Shown here piece by piece: positions 16,258 to 24,749 of a stretch of 33,326 nucleotides of DNA. The DNA lies in assembly GCA_025363155.1 (NCBI GenBank), contig JANYEL010000007.1:1-33326 (forward strand). Reading direction: 5' to 3'. How positions within the stretch are numbered: position 1 is the first letter of the stretch; each line of letters begins with the position of its first letter. Source of the stretch: Moraxellaceae bacterium (lineage in GTDB: Bacteria > Pseudomonadota > Gammaproteobacteria > Pseudomonadales > Moraxellaceae). The translations under genes were made by a program, and so were the position numbers. Below the pieces are notes generated by a model. The model made no database searches. It had not been told where the DNA came from and was given only the letters and a program-made list of their open reading frames with translations.

Positions 16258-17373
16258 TTAGGATAATGTTAATGGCATCGCATAAGTGTCTGGATTCTGA
16301 CGATCAAAAATCTCATTGGCCCATAACATGACAATCATCTCAACGTCACCAATATTGGTAATATCATGCGTCCAACCTGGTACGGTTTCCACAATTTGTG
16401 GATTCTCGCCCGAGGTCAGCACTTCGTAATATTCATTGGTTTCAATATGACGAAACTTAAAACAAGCATTGCCTTTAATCACCAAAAATTTTTCAGTCTT
16501 TGAGTGATGATAATGTCCGCCTCGGGTAATCCCCGCATGCGCCGTAAAAAACGAGAACTGACCCGCATCAGGCGTCTTCAGCATCTCGACAAAAACACCG
16601 CGCGCATCGCCATACTTTGGCACATCGTAGACAAACTGCTCAGGTGTGAGATAGCTGACGTACGTTGAATACAAAGCACGTACTAAGCCCGTTCCTACGC
16701 GCTCAGTAATCAAAGTTTGGCGACTGTCGCGAAACGCACGTAGCTGATCCGCGAGCGCACCCACGCTGATCTGATACTCGGGTTCGACTTGTACAACAGA
16801 ATCACCGCTGACTCGTCCTTCCATGACTGCAAAGAAATGTGCGATCACATCATCTACGTAGACTAGACGGATGATGGCCGAAGGATCATTAATTTGGATG
16901 GGTAAGTTATGGACAGTGTTATAACAAAAGGTCGCAACAGCAGAGTTATAGTTCGGTCGCGCCCATTTTCCAAACACGTTCGGTAAGCGAAACACATGCA
17001 CAGGAACGGCATGCTCTGCCGCCATCTTCAGCAGGGCTTTTTCTGCACCACGCTTACTATCGCCATAAAGATTTTGTTGTTCAGCTTGAATTGACGAACT
17101 ATAGAGCAGGGGAATCGAACGACCTGATGCCACAATCGCATCACATAAGGCTTGGGTCAAATCGACATTGCCAGCAACGAACTCTTCTGGGTTCTGTGGA
17201 CGATTGATGCCAGCTAAATGACAGACCACATCCACGCCATCCAACAATCTTGGCAAATCTGACACGACATGTTCACGCGTGAACACCACAAACGTATCCT
17301 GTGGGCGCTCTTTTAGATGCGCCACTAAATTACGACCGATGAAACCATTCGCACCAGTGATTAATATCTTCAT
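16258..17373 (-). CDS. fnlB: UDP-L-FucNAc synthesis reductase/epimerase (FnlB/WbjC/CapF)
   Basis: A 371-residue bifunctional enzyme. The N-terminal SDR domain has NAD(P)-binding GANGFIGRN (residues 7-15), YSSS, and catalytic Tyr-Lys in LYGDSKRGAEK. The C-terminal cupin domain has the metal-binding GGHYHHSKTEKFLVI. This two-domain layout is specific to CapF-type enzymes, which act between FnlA and FnlC in making UDP-L-FucNAc. ATG 17373 has AGGA at 7-nt spacing. Confidence 0.94.
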   Translation of the reverse strand: MKILITGANGFIGRNLVAHLKERPQDTFVVFTREHVVSDLPRLLDGVDVVCHLAGINRPQNPEEFVAGNVDLTQALCDAIVASGRSIPLLYSSSIQAEQQNLYGDSKRGAEKALLKMAAEHAVPVHVFRLPNVFGKWARPNYNSAVATFCYNTVHNLPIQINDPSAIIRLVYVDDVIAHFFAVMEGRVSGDSVVQVEPEYQISVGALADQLRAFRDSRQTLITERVGTGLVRALYSTYVSYLTPEQFVYDVPKYGDARGVFVEMLKTPDAGQFSFFTAHAGITRGGHYHHSKTEKFLVIKGNACFKFRHIETNEYYEVLTSGENPQIVETVPGWTHDITNIGDVEMIVMLWANEIFDRQNPDTYAMPLTLS

Positions 17374-17390
17374 AGATTTATCCTAGACCA

Positions 17391-18425
17391 CTATTCTTCA
17401 GCAACAACATATTCGCCACGTTGAATCGCACGAATAAACTCAAGCTTAAGCAGTAGTGCTTGCATGCCCGCAACATCCAATCGCTCAGTATTGTGCGAAT
17501 TATAATCTTCGCTACGCGAGATTTTCTCTTCCCCGATTTCGACAAATTTCGCATAGTTCAAATCACGCAGATCAGGTGGCACGCGGAAATACTGCCCTTG
17601 ATCTTCAGCACAGACCATCTCTTCACGACTCAGTAATGCCTCAAACGCTTTCTCACCATGTCGCGTGCCGATAATCTGAATCGGATAATCAGGCTTATCC
17701 AGCAAACCAGTTAGTGCTTTCGCTAAGACTTCAACCGTTGCCGCAGGCGCTTTCTGAACAAAGATATCGCCATTTTGGCCATGTTCAAAAGCATGCAAAA
17801 CCAAATCTACCGCATCACCCAATGTCATCATAAATCGAGTCATGTTCGGATCAGTAATCGTTAATTGTTTGCCAGCGCGCATTTGTTCAATAAACAAAGG
17901 AATCACCGAACCGCGCGAGGCCATCACATTGCCATAACGTGTGCCGCAAATCACAGTATCAGTACGCTCTAAATTGCGTGATTTCGCCACCATGACTTTT
18001 TCCATCATGGCTTTAGAAATACCCATCGCATTAATCGGATAAACCGCCTTATCTGTACTTAAGCAAACCACACGCTGTATTTTGTTTTGAATCGCCGCTT
18101 CCAAAACATTCTCAGTGCCTAAAATATTGGTTTTAACTGCTTCAAGGGGATAAAACTCACATGACGGCACTTGTTTCAATGCCGCTGCATGAAAAATATA
18201 ATCTACGCCGCGAGTCGCATTTAAGATGCTTTGATAATCGCGCACATCCCCAATATAAAACTTCAGTTTGGCGTTTGCATAATGCTTGCGCATGTCATCT
18301 TGCTTTTTCTCGTCGCGACTGAAGATGCGTATTTCAGCAATATCTGAATCCAAGAATCGCTTCAAAACGGCATTGCCGAACGATCCTGTACCGCCTGTAA
18401 TCAATAATACTTTAGCTTTAAACAC
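17391..18425 (-). CDS. fnlA: UDP-GlcNAc 4,6-dehydratase/5-epimerase (FnlA/WbjB)
   Basis: A soluble SDR enzyme of about 344 residues that starts UDP-L-FucNAc synthesis from UDP-GlcNAc. It has LLITGGTGSFGNAVL at the N-terminus, FHAAALKQVPSCE, and active site STDKAVYPINAMGISKAMMEK, in which Met replaces the SDR Tyr, then RYGNVMASRGSVIP. It lacks the transmembrane part of the dehydratase at 7959. GTG 18425 is preferred because it gives the family start MFKAKVLLITGG and overlaps the upstream stop. A GTG at 18437 adds four residues and is the alternative. Confidence 0.93.
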   Translation of the reverse strand: MFKAKVLLITGGTGSFGNAVLKRFLDSDIAEIRIFSRDEKKQDDMRKHYANAKLKFYIGDVRDYQSILNATRGVDYIFHAAALKQVPSCEFYPLEAVKTNILGTENVLEAAIQNKIQRVVCLSTDKAVYPINAMGISKAMMEKVMVAKSRNLERTDTVICGTRYGNVMASRGSVIPLFIEQMRAGKQLTITDPNMTRFMMTLGDAVDLVLHAFEHGQNGDIFVQKAPAATVEVLAKALTGLLDKPDYPIQIIGTRHGEKAFEALLSREEMVCAEDQGQYFRVPPDLRDLNYAKFVEIGEEKISRSEDYNSHNTERLDVAGMQALLLKLEFIRAIQRGEYVVAEE

Positions 18426-19482
18426 GATGTTCGCCACTCCACAACTTCTCTAATTGATCAAAATGTATCTGTGAATTCGTCTCATGATTTGCATAACAAA
18501 GCGTAGATTCGCTGAGAATACAATCAACGACAGCAGGGACATTCATCCGCGCCACATCAAGTTCTGCAATATTCTGAATTTTAAACTCGGGATAATTTTC
18601 CCCGACAAATGCATCCATCTTATTCGAATACGAAATCGGGAAAAAAGGAATTCTCATCAAATCGGAGAGAATTGCTGAGTGAAAGCGTATCGCCACATGG
18701 CGCTCACACTGATTAAATTTGCCAATAAACCCATCCACATCACCCAGATAAGGAACGAGTTCGACATGCGCCTTATTTTTAACCAGATTTAGAATATGAG
18801 ATGCGGCAGACACATCGTTCTCATGCTCTGAATCAAACGCGAATAGCTTGACTGGCTTATTCGTTTGCTCGACATATCCATCAATGATCGCCGCTAAAGC
18901 TGTGTAGTTCTGATAATTATTCTCACCAGCATGGGTCGATCTAAAAGCAGAAACGCCTAAACCACTACGCGGTTCCACACTCGTTGGCACTTGTAACCCA
19001 TAAACAATGTCATCCGCCAAATGGACGTTAGCAAATGAACGGGTCGACAACAAATCAAACGAGCTTTGATCCCGAACCGTAATCAGTGAATTCAAACGTA
19101 ACTCTGCGACGGTTAAATACCAACCCAATTTGTCCTTATACGGCCCTAGATTACAACCCACCGTCGCGATCAATTTACCTTTTCGACTTGCCTTTGCGAT
19201 AAAAAGAATTTTCCTGATCCGTGCAATCTTGCCACGTAATGAGTTCAGGTCATTAAAAATTGACCCTCCGATCGCAAGCACCGCATCCACGACATCCACA
19301 TCGGCTTTTCTTTGGCTAGGGCATCTCGCAGTGAAGTTTTTAAACTGCGCGAGAGTGTTTAAAACAACTGAATTGGTTGTATAGACATAAAATTCATTGG
19401 ATGGAAACCTCTCTGATAATAACTTCAACATCAGATCATCACCGATGTTGTTATCTAGATATGCAAACAACATCACCTTCAT
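18418..19482 (-). CDS. Polysaccharide pyruvyl transferase family protein (CsaB/WcaK-like)
   Basis: A 354-residue GT-B-like protein of the polysaccharide pyruvyl transferase family, which transfers pyruvate from phosphoenolpyruvate as a ketal onto a sugar. It has N-terminal FAYLDNNIGDDLML, the conserved AIGGSIFND, TVRDQSS(F), and the C-terminal AIRFHSAILSDLM with the conserved Arg and His. Its start overlaps the upstream glycosyltransferase stop as ATGA, so the two are translationally coupled. It would give the polymer a negative charge. Target sugar unknown; ManNAc is an attractive guess because wecB is in the same operon. Confidence 0.8.
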   Translation of the reverse strand: MKVMLFAYLDNNIGDDLMLKLLSERFPSNEFYVYTTNSVVLNTLAQFKNFTARCPSQRKADVDVVDAVLAIGGSIFNDLNSLRGKIARIRKILFIAKASRKGKLIATVGCNLGPYKDKLGWYLTVAELRLNSLITVRDQSSFDLLSTRSFANVHLADDIVYGLQVPTSVEPRSGLGVSAFRSTHAGENNYQNYTALAAIIDGYVEQTNKPVKLFAFDSEHENDVSAASHILNLVKNKAHVELVPYLGDVDGFIGKFNQCERHVAIRFHSAILSDLMRIPFFPISYSNKMDAFVGENYPEFKIQNIAELDVARMNVPAVVDCILSESTLCYANHETNSQIHFDQLEKLWSGEHRV

Positions 19483-20540
19483 AGCGACTTCCCTAAATTG
19501 ACACGCAAGAAAAGACCAAACTCACGCTTAAACACTTCATTTTCATGGATCACTTCATTGAGAAACTTCTGTCGAGCCACATCAAAAGCAACGGCATCAA
19601 AGCGCTCAAAATAATTTAAAATGACTTTTTGCAGATCATCAAATGAGCTGACGACTAAACCTAAATCATACTTCTGAATCACTTCTGCCAAATAAGACCC
19701 TTCGTATGCAAACAATGGACGACCAAAATAAGGCGCTAAATATAGTCTATTTGGCAACGCTGTCCTATTATTTATTCCATCTGGATACCTAAGCACATTG
19801 ACCAAATCAGCCGCACGGTACAGATCAATTTCACTCTCTTTTGGATAATATCCTGTAATTTCAACATTGCTAAACGCACTGCCTGCCTGAGCTTCAAGCT
19901 CAGAATTGATATCGCCACGACCATGGAAATACAATTTATACACAGCACTATTCGCAATCGCCCGAATAAAGTCGACGTTAATCGCCAAATCTCTGAGTGC
20001 ACCGATACTAGAGATAGTCACTGGATCCTTGATGGAGACATCAGCGGGGTACATCTCGGATAAATCTTCCGACAAAAAATTATGATTGATCAGGTAACGA
20101 CCCTTCTCAGGCAGCCAAGAAAGATACCCTGATGACGAGATGACCGTAAATGCAGAGTGGGCAATCAGACTCGGGAAACCGTAAAACCCGATGATCGGGT
20201 TGTGATCTCGCACATCGATCACAAAATTGCCTGAATAGCGTTTTTTAAGCACCTTCTGGATAAAAAAGGCGGTCTGAAGACCGAAACAAACGACCTTATC
20301 GTAGGGATTCTTTTTCAAATGATCGCTAACGAACTTCCCAAAGAAGTAATAATCCGCAACACCTCGTTGATGCTGCTCTTTGCCTCGTCGAAACACCAAC
20401 TCAGGAACATACTCTTCCGTTAGAAATCGATCCCAAACCAATGTTTGAACTTGGTTCTCAGCACCCTCTAACAATTGAAGATAATTATTGAGATACGGCA
20501 TGAATCGTGGATTAGTTGGACAAATCAATAAAATCTTCAT
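19479..20540 (-). CDS. GT-B-type glycosyltransferase, specificity unknown
   Basis: The 353-residue product starts KILLICPTNPRFMPYLNNYL, contains VIDVRDHNP near residue 120, and has a donor-domain-like half with ISSIGALRDLAINVDFI, YFHGRGD, VEITGYYPKESEIDLYRAADLV and YLAPYFGRPLFAY. The pattern is that of a divergent GT4-like capsule glycosyltransferase. The usual E-x7-E motif is not clear. ATG 20540 has GGAGG at 7-nt spacing. The end overlaps the pyruvyl transferase start by 4 nt, suggesting these two enzymes act on the same part of the repeat unit. Base composition looks more A+T-rich than in the fnl genes. Confidence 0.7.
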   Translation of the reverse strand: MKILLICPTNPRFMPYLNNYLQLLEGAENQVQTLVWDRFLTEEYVPELVFRRGKEQHQRGVADYYFFGKFVSDHLKKNPYDKVVCFGLQTAFFIQKVLKKRYSGNFVIDVRDHNPIIGFYGFPSLIAHSAFTVISSSGYLSWLPEKGRYLINHNFLSEDLSEMYPADVSIKDPVTISSIGALRDLAINVDFIRAIANSAVYKLYFHGRGDINSELEAQAGSAFSNVEITGYYPKESEIDLYRAADLVNVLRYPDGINNRTALPNRLYLAPYFGRPLFAYEGSYLAEVIQKYDLGLVVSSFDDLQKVILNYFERFDAVAFDVARQKFLNEVIHENEVFKREFGLFLRVNLGKSL

Positions 20541-20653
20541 ATCAAAACCTCCGAATCAATCATGCAATGAAGTTCTTTCAAAAAAACAATGCAGAGATTT
20601 CGAATAAAAAACTCAGAAAATCAAAGAAATAATTCAAAAAAATTTACACACGC

Positions 20654-21598
20654 TCAAACTTTCTGAGCAATCACATCAAAAAAATATTTCGCACGCAAAA
20701 TATTAAATAACACATACAATTTAATGCTACGCAACCCATTCACAAAGTTAATCATTTTAAAATATGAACTTAACTCGCCAAACACACGCACGTACTCAGC
20801 TCGACTCAATAAAGATAAATTCGCCATCAACCGATAGACCACGCCGGCGGGTAACCGATAATGATCAATGACGTTGATACATTTAGCCTGATAACTTTCG
20901 CTTAAATCACTACGAAAGATTAAATCCTTCACGGATGTCATCCAGCGAATATCCTCACTCACTTTATCCATTGAATTCACACTGAGTGAATCAGCCACAC
21001 CCATATGGTAGATGGTCAAATATTCTTTACATGGATAGGTTCGGCTCGACTTCGCAATCACTTCAGAGAAAAACATCATATCCTCCCCCCAACTCACACC
21101 GACTTTAAACTGAATATTTTGTGCAAGGATAAACTCACGACGAATCAACCATGAATTGGTATTGGGTGTACATCGATTAGACAAATACCCATAGAGTAAC
21201 TCCTGATCAAAAAACTCAAATCGGGCTTTCATCTGAACGTCACCGTGCGCAATGTGGTGTGCACAGTAAGCTGCGTCGCCATCTTTTATCGCCGAGAGCA
21301 TTTTGGCAATAAACTGCGGATCATACTCATCATCCGCATCGAGAAAAGTAATATATTGACCAAGCGCCAACTTCACACCGCAGTTTCTCGCCGCTGATAC
21401 GCCTTGATTCTCTTGAAAAACATACTGACAGCGTTCATCACCGCGAATAATAGACTCAATCACTTCCCGACTATTATCCGTTGAACCATCATCAATCAGC
21501 AGTAACTCAAAATCCGAATAGGTTTGAGCTAAAACACTCTGAATACTCTTGGCAATATAGGCCGACTTATTGAACACAGGAACAATGACAGTAATCAT
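20654..21598 (-). CDS. Family 2 glycosyltransferase (GT-A fold)
   Basis: A 314-residue enzyme with the GT2 signature TVIVPVFNKSAYIAKSIQSV at the N-terminus, LLLIDDGSTDNS, and the metal/nucleotide-binding DADDE motif near residue 93. The downstream GEDMMFFSEV supplies the likely acidic catalytic segment. It would add one sugar to the lipid-linked repeat unit on the cytoplasmic side. ATG 21598 has an excellent GGAGGAG at 7-nt spacing. A 113-bp A-rich gap separates it from the next gene (20541-20653). Donor and linkage cannot be told from sequence. Confidence 0.88.
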   Translation of the reverse strand: MITVIVPVFNKSAYIAKSIQSVLAQTYSDFELLLIDDGSTDNSREVIESIIRGDERCQYVFQENQGVSAARNCGVKLALGQYITFLDADDEYDPQFIAKMLSAIKDGDAAYCAHHIAHGDVQMKARFEFFDQELLYGYLSNRCTPNTNSWLIRREFILAQNIQFKVGVSWGEDMMFFSEVIAKSSRTYPCKEYLTIYHMGVADSLSVNSMDKVSEDIRWMTSVKDLIFRSDLSESYQAKCINVIDHYRLPAGVVYRLMANLSLLSRAEYVRVFGELSSYFKMINFVNGLRSIKLYVLFNILRAKYFFDVIAQKV

Positions 21599-21619
21599 AC
21601 TTACACTCCTCCGAGTCTA

Positions 21620-22672
21620 TTAATATCCAGTCGCAAAAATGGTTCGGTAAGGTAAATACGTTTGCGCCCCCACCTGTAGCGAATAAAAGAAAACCAATGT
21701 CAGCATGAGATACACATAAATATTGATATAGGCCGTTTTTCCCCGAAAGATCAGCGAAATCACCTTGGGGATTAATAACAAGGAAAAGGTTGTTCCAAAC
21801 AAGGACAACCGATGACTCATGGTTCCCTGCCCATAAAAGGCAATATAAATTAGAAAACCGAACACAAAACCACTTAAATATAATTTTGCATTTTCATCTA
21901 AATTAATCCTACGAACGAGCGGCAAACAAACCACTAAGATCGCTGCAAAGAAATAGATCGCCACCGTCCCCTCTTGTACGGTGGTATCTTCCGTGTAGAC
22001 GGCGTATTCAGGTAAATACGTTGATGCAAATGTATTTGCAACACCAGACAGCAAGACCGCAAGAATACACAGGACGATGATTCTAACTGCAGTGAGATTC
22101 ACTTTGGCAAAGAAATACAATGCCACAGCAATCGCAGCGGACGAATGGAACATCGACGCAATATAAACCAGAATTAAATATTTAAAAATTTCGCGTGATT
22201 TAATATACCTGAACGCAAAAAAAACAATCGACAGTGCCGTATAGAATCGAATGACACTCAGTGAGCTGAGAAAAAATAAAGGGAAGCACAAGAAAACAAA
22301 AATACTGACCCACTTATTCACGCTGTATTGATTAATTGTTTTTGAAATCAGGAAAATCGTAATGAACGCATTGATGGCGAAATAAAGATTGGTAATGCCC
22401 AATTTTGAGGATAAATGGACCAATGCTACCGTCGCGATCTCACCGCGCCCGACAATATTCGTTTGCAGATTGGATACAATCGTCCAATAATACTGGTAAT
22501 AATCCCAGCCCACCCCAAATCTAAACGCCGACAAACAGAAGAGCGCGAAGACAAACAGATAAAAATAAGGGTCGAAGCGTGCATTATTCGAAGGACCATT
22601 TGCCCCTTCCCTCAAAAGGCTCATGCTTTTAAGAACAAAGAAGCAAATTAAAATCAATGAATATGCAAACAT
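21620..22672 (-). CDS. wzy: EpsG-type polysaccharide polymerase (probable Wzy)
   Basis: A 350-residue integral membrane protein with about ten hydrophobic segments. The loop after the second segment carries FRFGVGWDYYQYY, the hallmark of the EpsG family (typically FRYGVGTDY), used as repeat-unit polymerase in many exopolysaccharide loci. It is the only multi-spanning candidate polymerase in the locus and lies next to the flippase. The start is taken at ATG 22672, although no clear ribosome-binding site precedes it. Codon use is A+T-rich, as usual for Wzy genes. The alternative function, an acyltransferase, is unlikely. Confidence 0.78.
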   Translation of the reverse strand: MFAYSLILICFFVLKSMSLLREGANGPSNNARFDPYFYLFVFALFCLSAFRFGVGWDYYQYYWTIVSNLQTNIVGRGEIATVALVHLSSKLGITNLYFAINAFITIFLISKTINQYSVNKWVSIFVFLCFPLFFLSSLSVIRFYTALSIVFFAFRYIKSREIFKYLILVYIASMFHSSAAIAVALYFFAKVNLTAVRIIVLCILAVLLSGVANTFASTYLPEYAVYTEDTTVQEGTVAIYFFAAILVVCLPLVRRINLDENAKLYLSGFVFGFLIYIAFYGQGTMSHRLSLFGTTFSLLLIPKVISLIFRGKTAYINIYVYLMLTLVFFYSLQVGAQTYLPYRTIFATGY

Positions 22673-22811
22673 AAATAAAAAATATCACTCGACCAAAAAT
22701 CACATTTAGAACCAAGCAATTAAATTAATTACTCACAAATTTAAACAAAGACCACTCACTGTCGACTCAACACAGTCAGCGACAATGACGCCACCAAAAA
22801 ATAGTGCACGG

Positions 22812-24614
22812 TTACTTGCCATGCATTCTGGTTTCAAAGATGGTATGTCGACCGACTAAATCCTCATACTTTCCAGAATCAACAACGACACCGTTTTCAA
22901 TGACAAAAATGACATCGCACTCTCGGATCGTATCCATTTTATGGGTGACCATAATAATGGTTTTATGCGAACGCAGTTTATTAATCGTACTCATTACAAC
23001 TTCTTCAGAAACACGGTCTAAAGCACTCGTAATTTCATCAAAAACAAGCACTTGCTTATCATCATAAAGTGCTCTTGCAATACCAACCCGTTGCCGTTGG
23101 CCGCCAGATAATTTAACCCCGCGCTCACCCACGGTCTCTTCAAAAACCCTTTCTATCGAGCCTAACCAGCTCTCTAGCCCTGCCGAATCAACCGCCTCCA
23201 ACACTTTTTTAGAATCCACTTGATCCGCATCAAGTCCAAAAGCCACATTTTCAGCGATGGTGGCTTCTGTTAAAAATACGTTTTGTGGCACATAACCAAT
23301 ATGCGTGCGCCACGACTCTATATTGTCGCTCGACAATTGCGCCCCATCAATCCGAATAGATCCAGAACTCGGTTCGATTAAGCCTAACATTAAATCAATT
23401 AAAGTTGATTTACCCGAGCCAGAAGTACCAACAATGCCAACAAACTGACCCGCATGAATCGTCAGATTCACATCTTTAAGCGCATCTTTATCCTTATAGG
23501 GATAGCGATAACCCACATTGACCAATTGAATGTCAGTAGACAATTGAATGTCTTTAATATCAGCAATCGGATGAGCATTTTCAGCAGCGGCTAAAGACTG
23601 ATGCAGATCGCCTTTAATCGCGTCAAAAGACGAATGGCTGCCTCGAATAATCGCAAAACAGCTATAGATCTGCTGCATCGCGGGTAATAATTTTAATCCT
23701 GCTAACGCATACACGGAGAGTATTGGCAGAAAACTACTCGCACTATCATCCACACTGATCAAATAAATAATTAAAATAACAACCGAACCAAATGCAACAA
23801 ATTCCATCACATATCGGGGGATATTGGCTAACGCAAAACTTGATCCATGTGCATAGGAAAGCCCTTTACCACTTTCCACAAATTCACGAGCAAACTTCTC
23901 AGATCTCCTGAGCATAATCAGGTCTTTAATCCCACCAAAACCTTCACTCATTAACCGGAATCGTTTTGAGTTTTCTCTGGATGTCGTCTCACCATGTGTT
24001 TTTAGCTTTCCGCTAAACACTTTATAGATTAAGAAATAGGAGGATACAAAAATGAGCGCACCCGCAACCGCGATGAATGGGTTATACGCAATGACTGCGG
24101 ATGAAATAATGAGTGCCAATATAATTCTGGAGTTCATTAAAATCATCGGTTGAATGATTAAATTGGTGACTCTTAACGCTTCAACGGAAATATTACTAAT
24201 CAAATCTGAACTATTTTTATTCAGATGGAAAATCCAATTATTACCGATATAGTATTTATAGAGTCGATCAGAAAGCTGAACACCTAACGTTGACGCAAAA
24301 ATAGATGATTTCCACGTGGTATAAATCGACAGTAAGGATCCAATCGCAATGGATAATAGAACTAAGCCGCCCACAATCAGTAAAAAAGCATCCTTAGAAG
24401 ATGCCCCTGTGAATACATAAAGCTGGCTTAAGATATGATTGGTATCAATCACATTTTTATTAGAGACAATCGCCATAAACGGGCCGACACTCGCGATACC
24501 AACCAACTCCATCACCGCCATCAAAACCATTAATAATTGGAGTGCGAGTAACTTTCGTCGCTGGTCTTTATCAAGTAAAAACAAAAGCTCTTTCATTAAA
24601 CGAAAAAAATTCAC
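22812..24614 (-). CDS. pglK: PglK-like ABC transporter, lipid-linked oligosaccharide flippase
   Basis: A 600-residue half-transporter with the membrane domain and ATPase fused. About six transmembrane helices lie in residues 20-320, then Walker A GTSGSGKS (396-403), Q-loop PQNVFL, signature LSGGQ (502-506) and Walker B VLVFDE (523-528). The N-terminal LMVLMAVMELVGIASVGPF is typical of the PglK/WlaB/Wzk group, which flips undecaprenyl-linked oligosaccharides in Campylobacter and Helicobacter. The locus has no Wzx-type flippase, so this is the likely exporter of the repeat unit. It starts at GTG 24614 with GGAG at 5-nt spacing. Export of another substrate is possible, but the context argues against it. 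Confidence 0.82.
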   Translation of the reverse strand: MNFFRLMKELLFLLDKDQRRKLLALQLLMVLMAVMELVGIASVGPFMAIVSNKNVIDTNHILSQLYVFTGASSKDAFLLIVGGLVLLSIAIGSLLSIYTTWKSSIFASTLGVQLSDRLYKYYIGNNWIFHLNKNSSDLISNISVEALRVTNLIIQPMILMNSRIILALIISSAVIAYNPFIAVAGALIFVSSYFLIYKVFSGKLKTHGETTSRENSKRFRLMSEGFGGIKDLIMLRRSEKFAREFVESGKGLSYAHGSSFALANIPRYVMEFVAFGSVVILIIYLISVDDSASSFLPILSVYALAGLKLLPAMQQIYSCFAIIRGSHSSFDAIKGDLHQSLAAAENAHPIADIKDIQLSTDIQLVNVGYRYPYKDKDALKDVNLTIHAGQFVGIVGTSGSGKSTLIDLMLGLIEPSSGSIRIDGAQLSSDNIESWRTHIGYVPQNVFLTEATIAENVAFGLDADQVDSKKVLEAVDSAGLESWLGSIERVFEETVGERGVKLSGGQRQRVGIARALYDDKQVLVFDEITSALDRVSEEVVMSTINKLRSHKTIIMVTHKMDTIRECDVIFVIENGVVVDSGKYEDLVGRHTIFETRMHGK

Positions 24615-24694
24615 AAAAACTCCAAAATATCTTTTAAAACCATCGGCTTTTAAACAAGTCGTTACATGAGTTCAAATTCAGAACGCAATCCTGA

Positions 24695-24723
24695 CTTCAT
24701 GCATGTCTTGCAGAAGCATGAAG
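24695..24723 (-). other. Intercistronic hairpin between wecB and the flippase gene
   Basis: A perfect 8-bp inverted repeat, CTTCATGC (24695-24702) and GCATGAAG (24716-24723), with a 13-nt loop, lies in the 135-bp gap. No T-run follows. It may affect mRNA processing or stability inside the operon. Confidence 0.4.
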
Positions 24724-24749
24724 CGAAATCACCGTTAAACTCACCAAAT

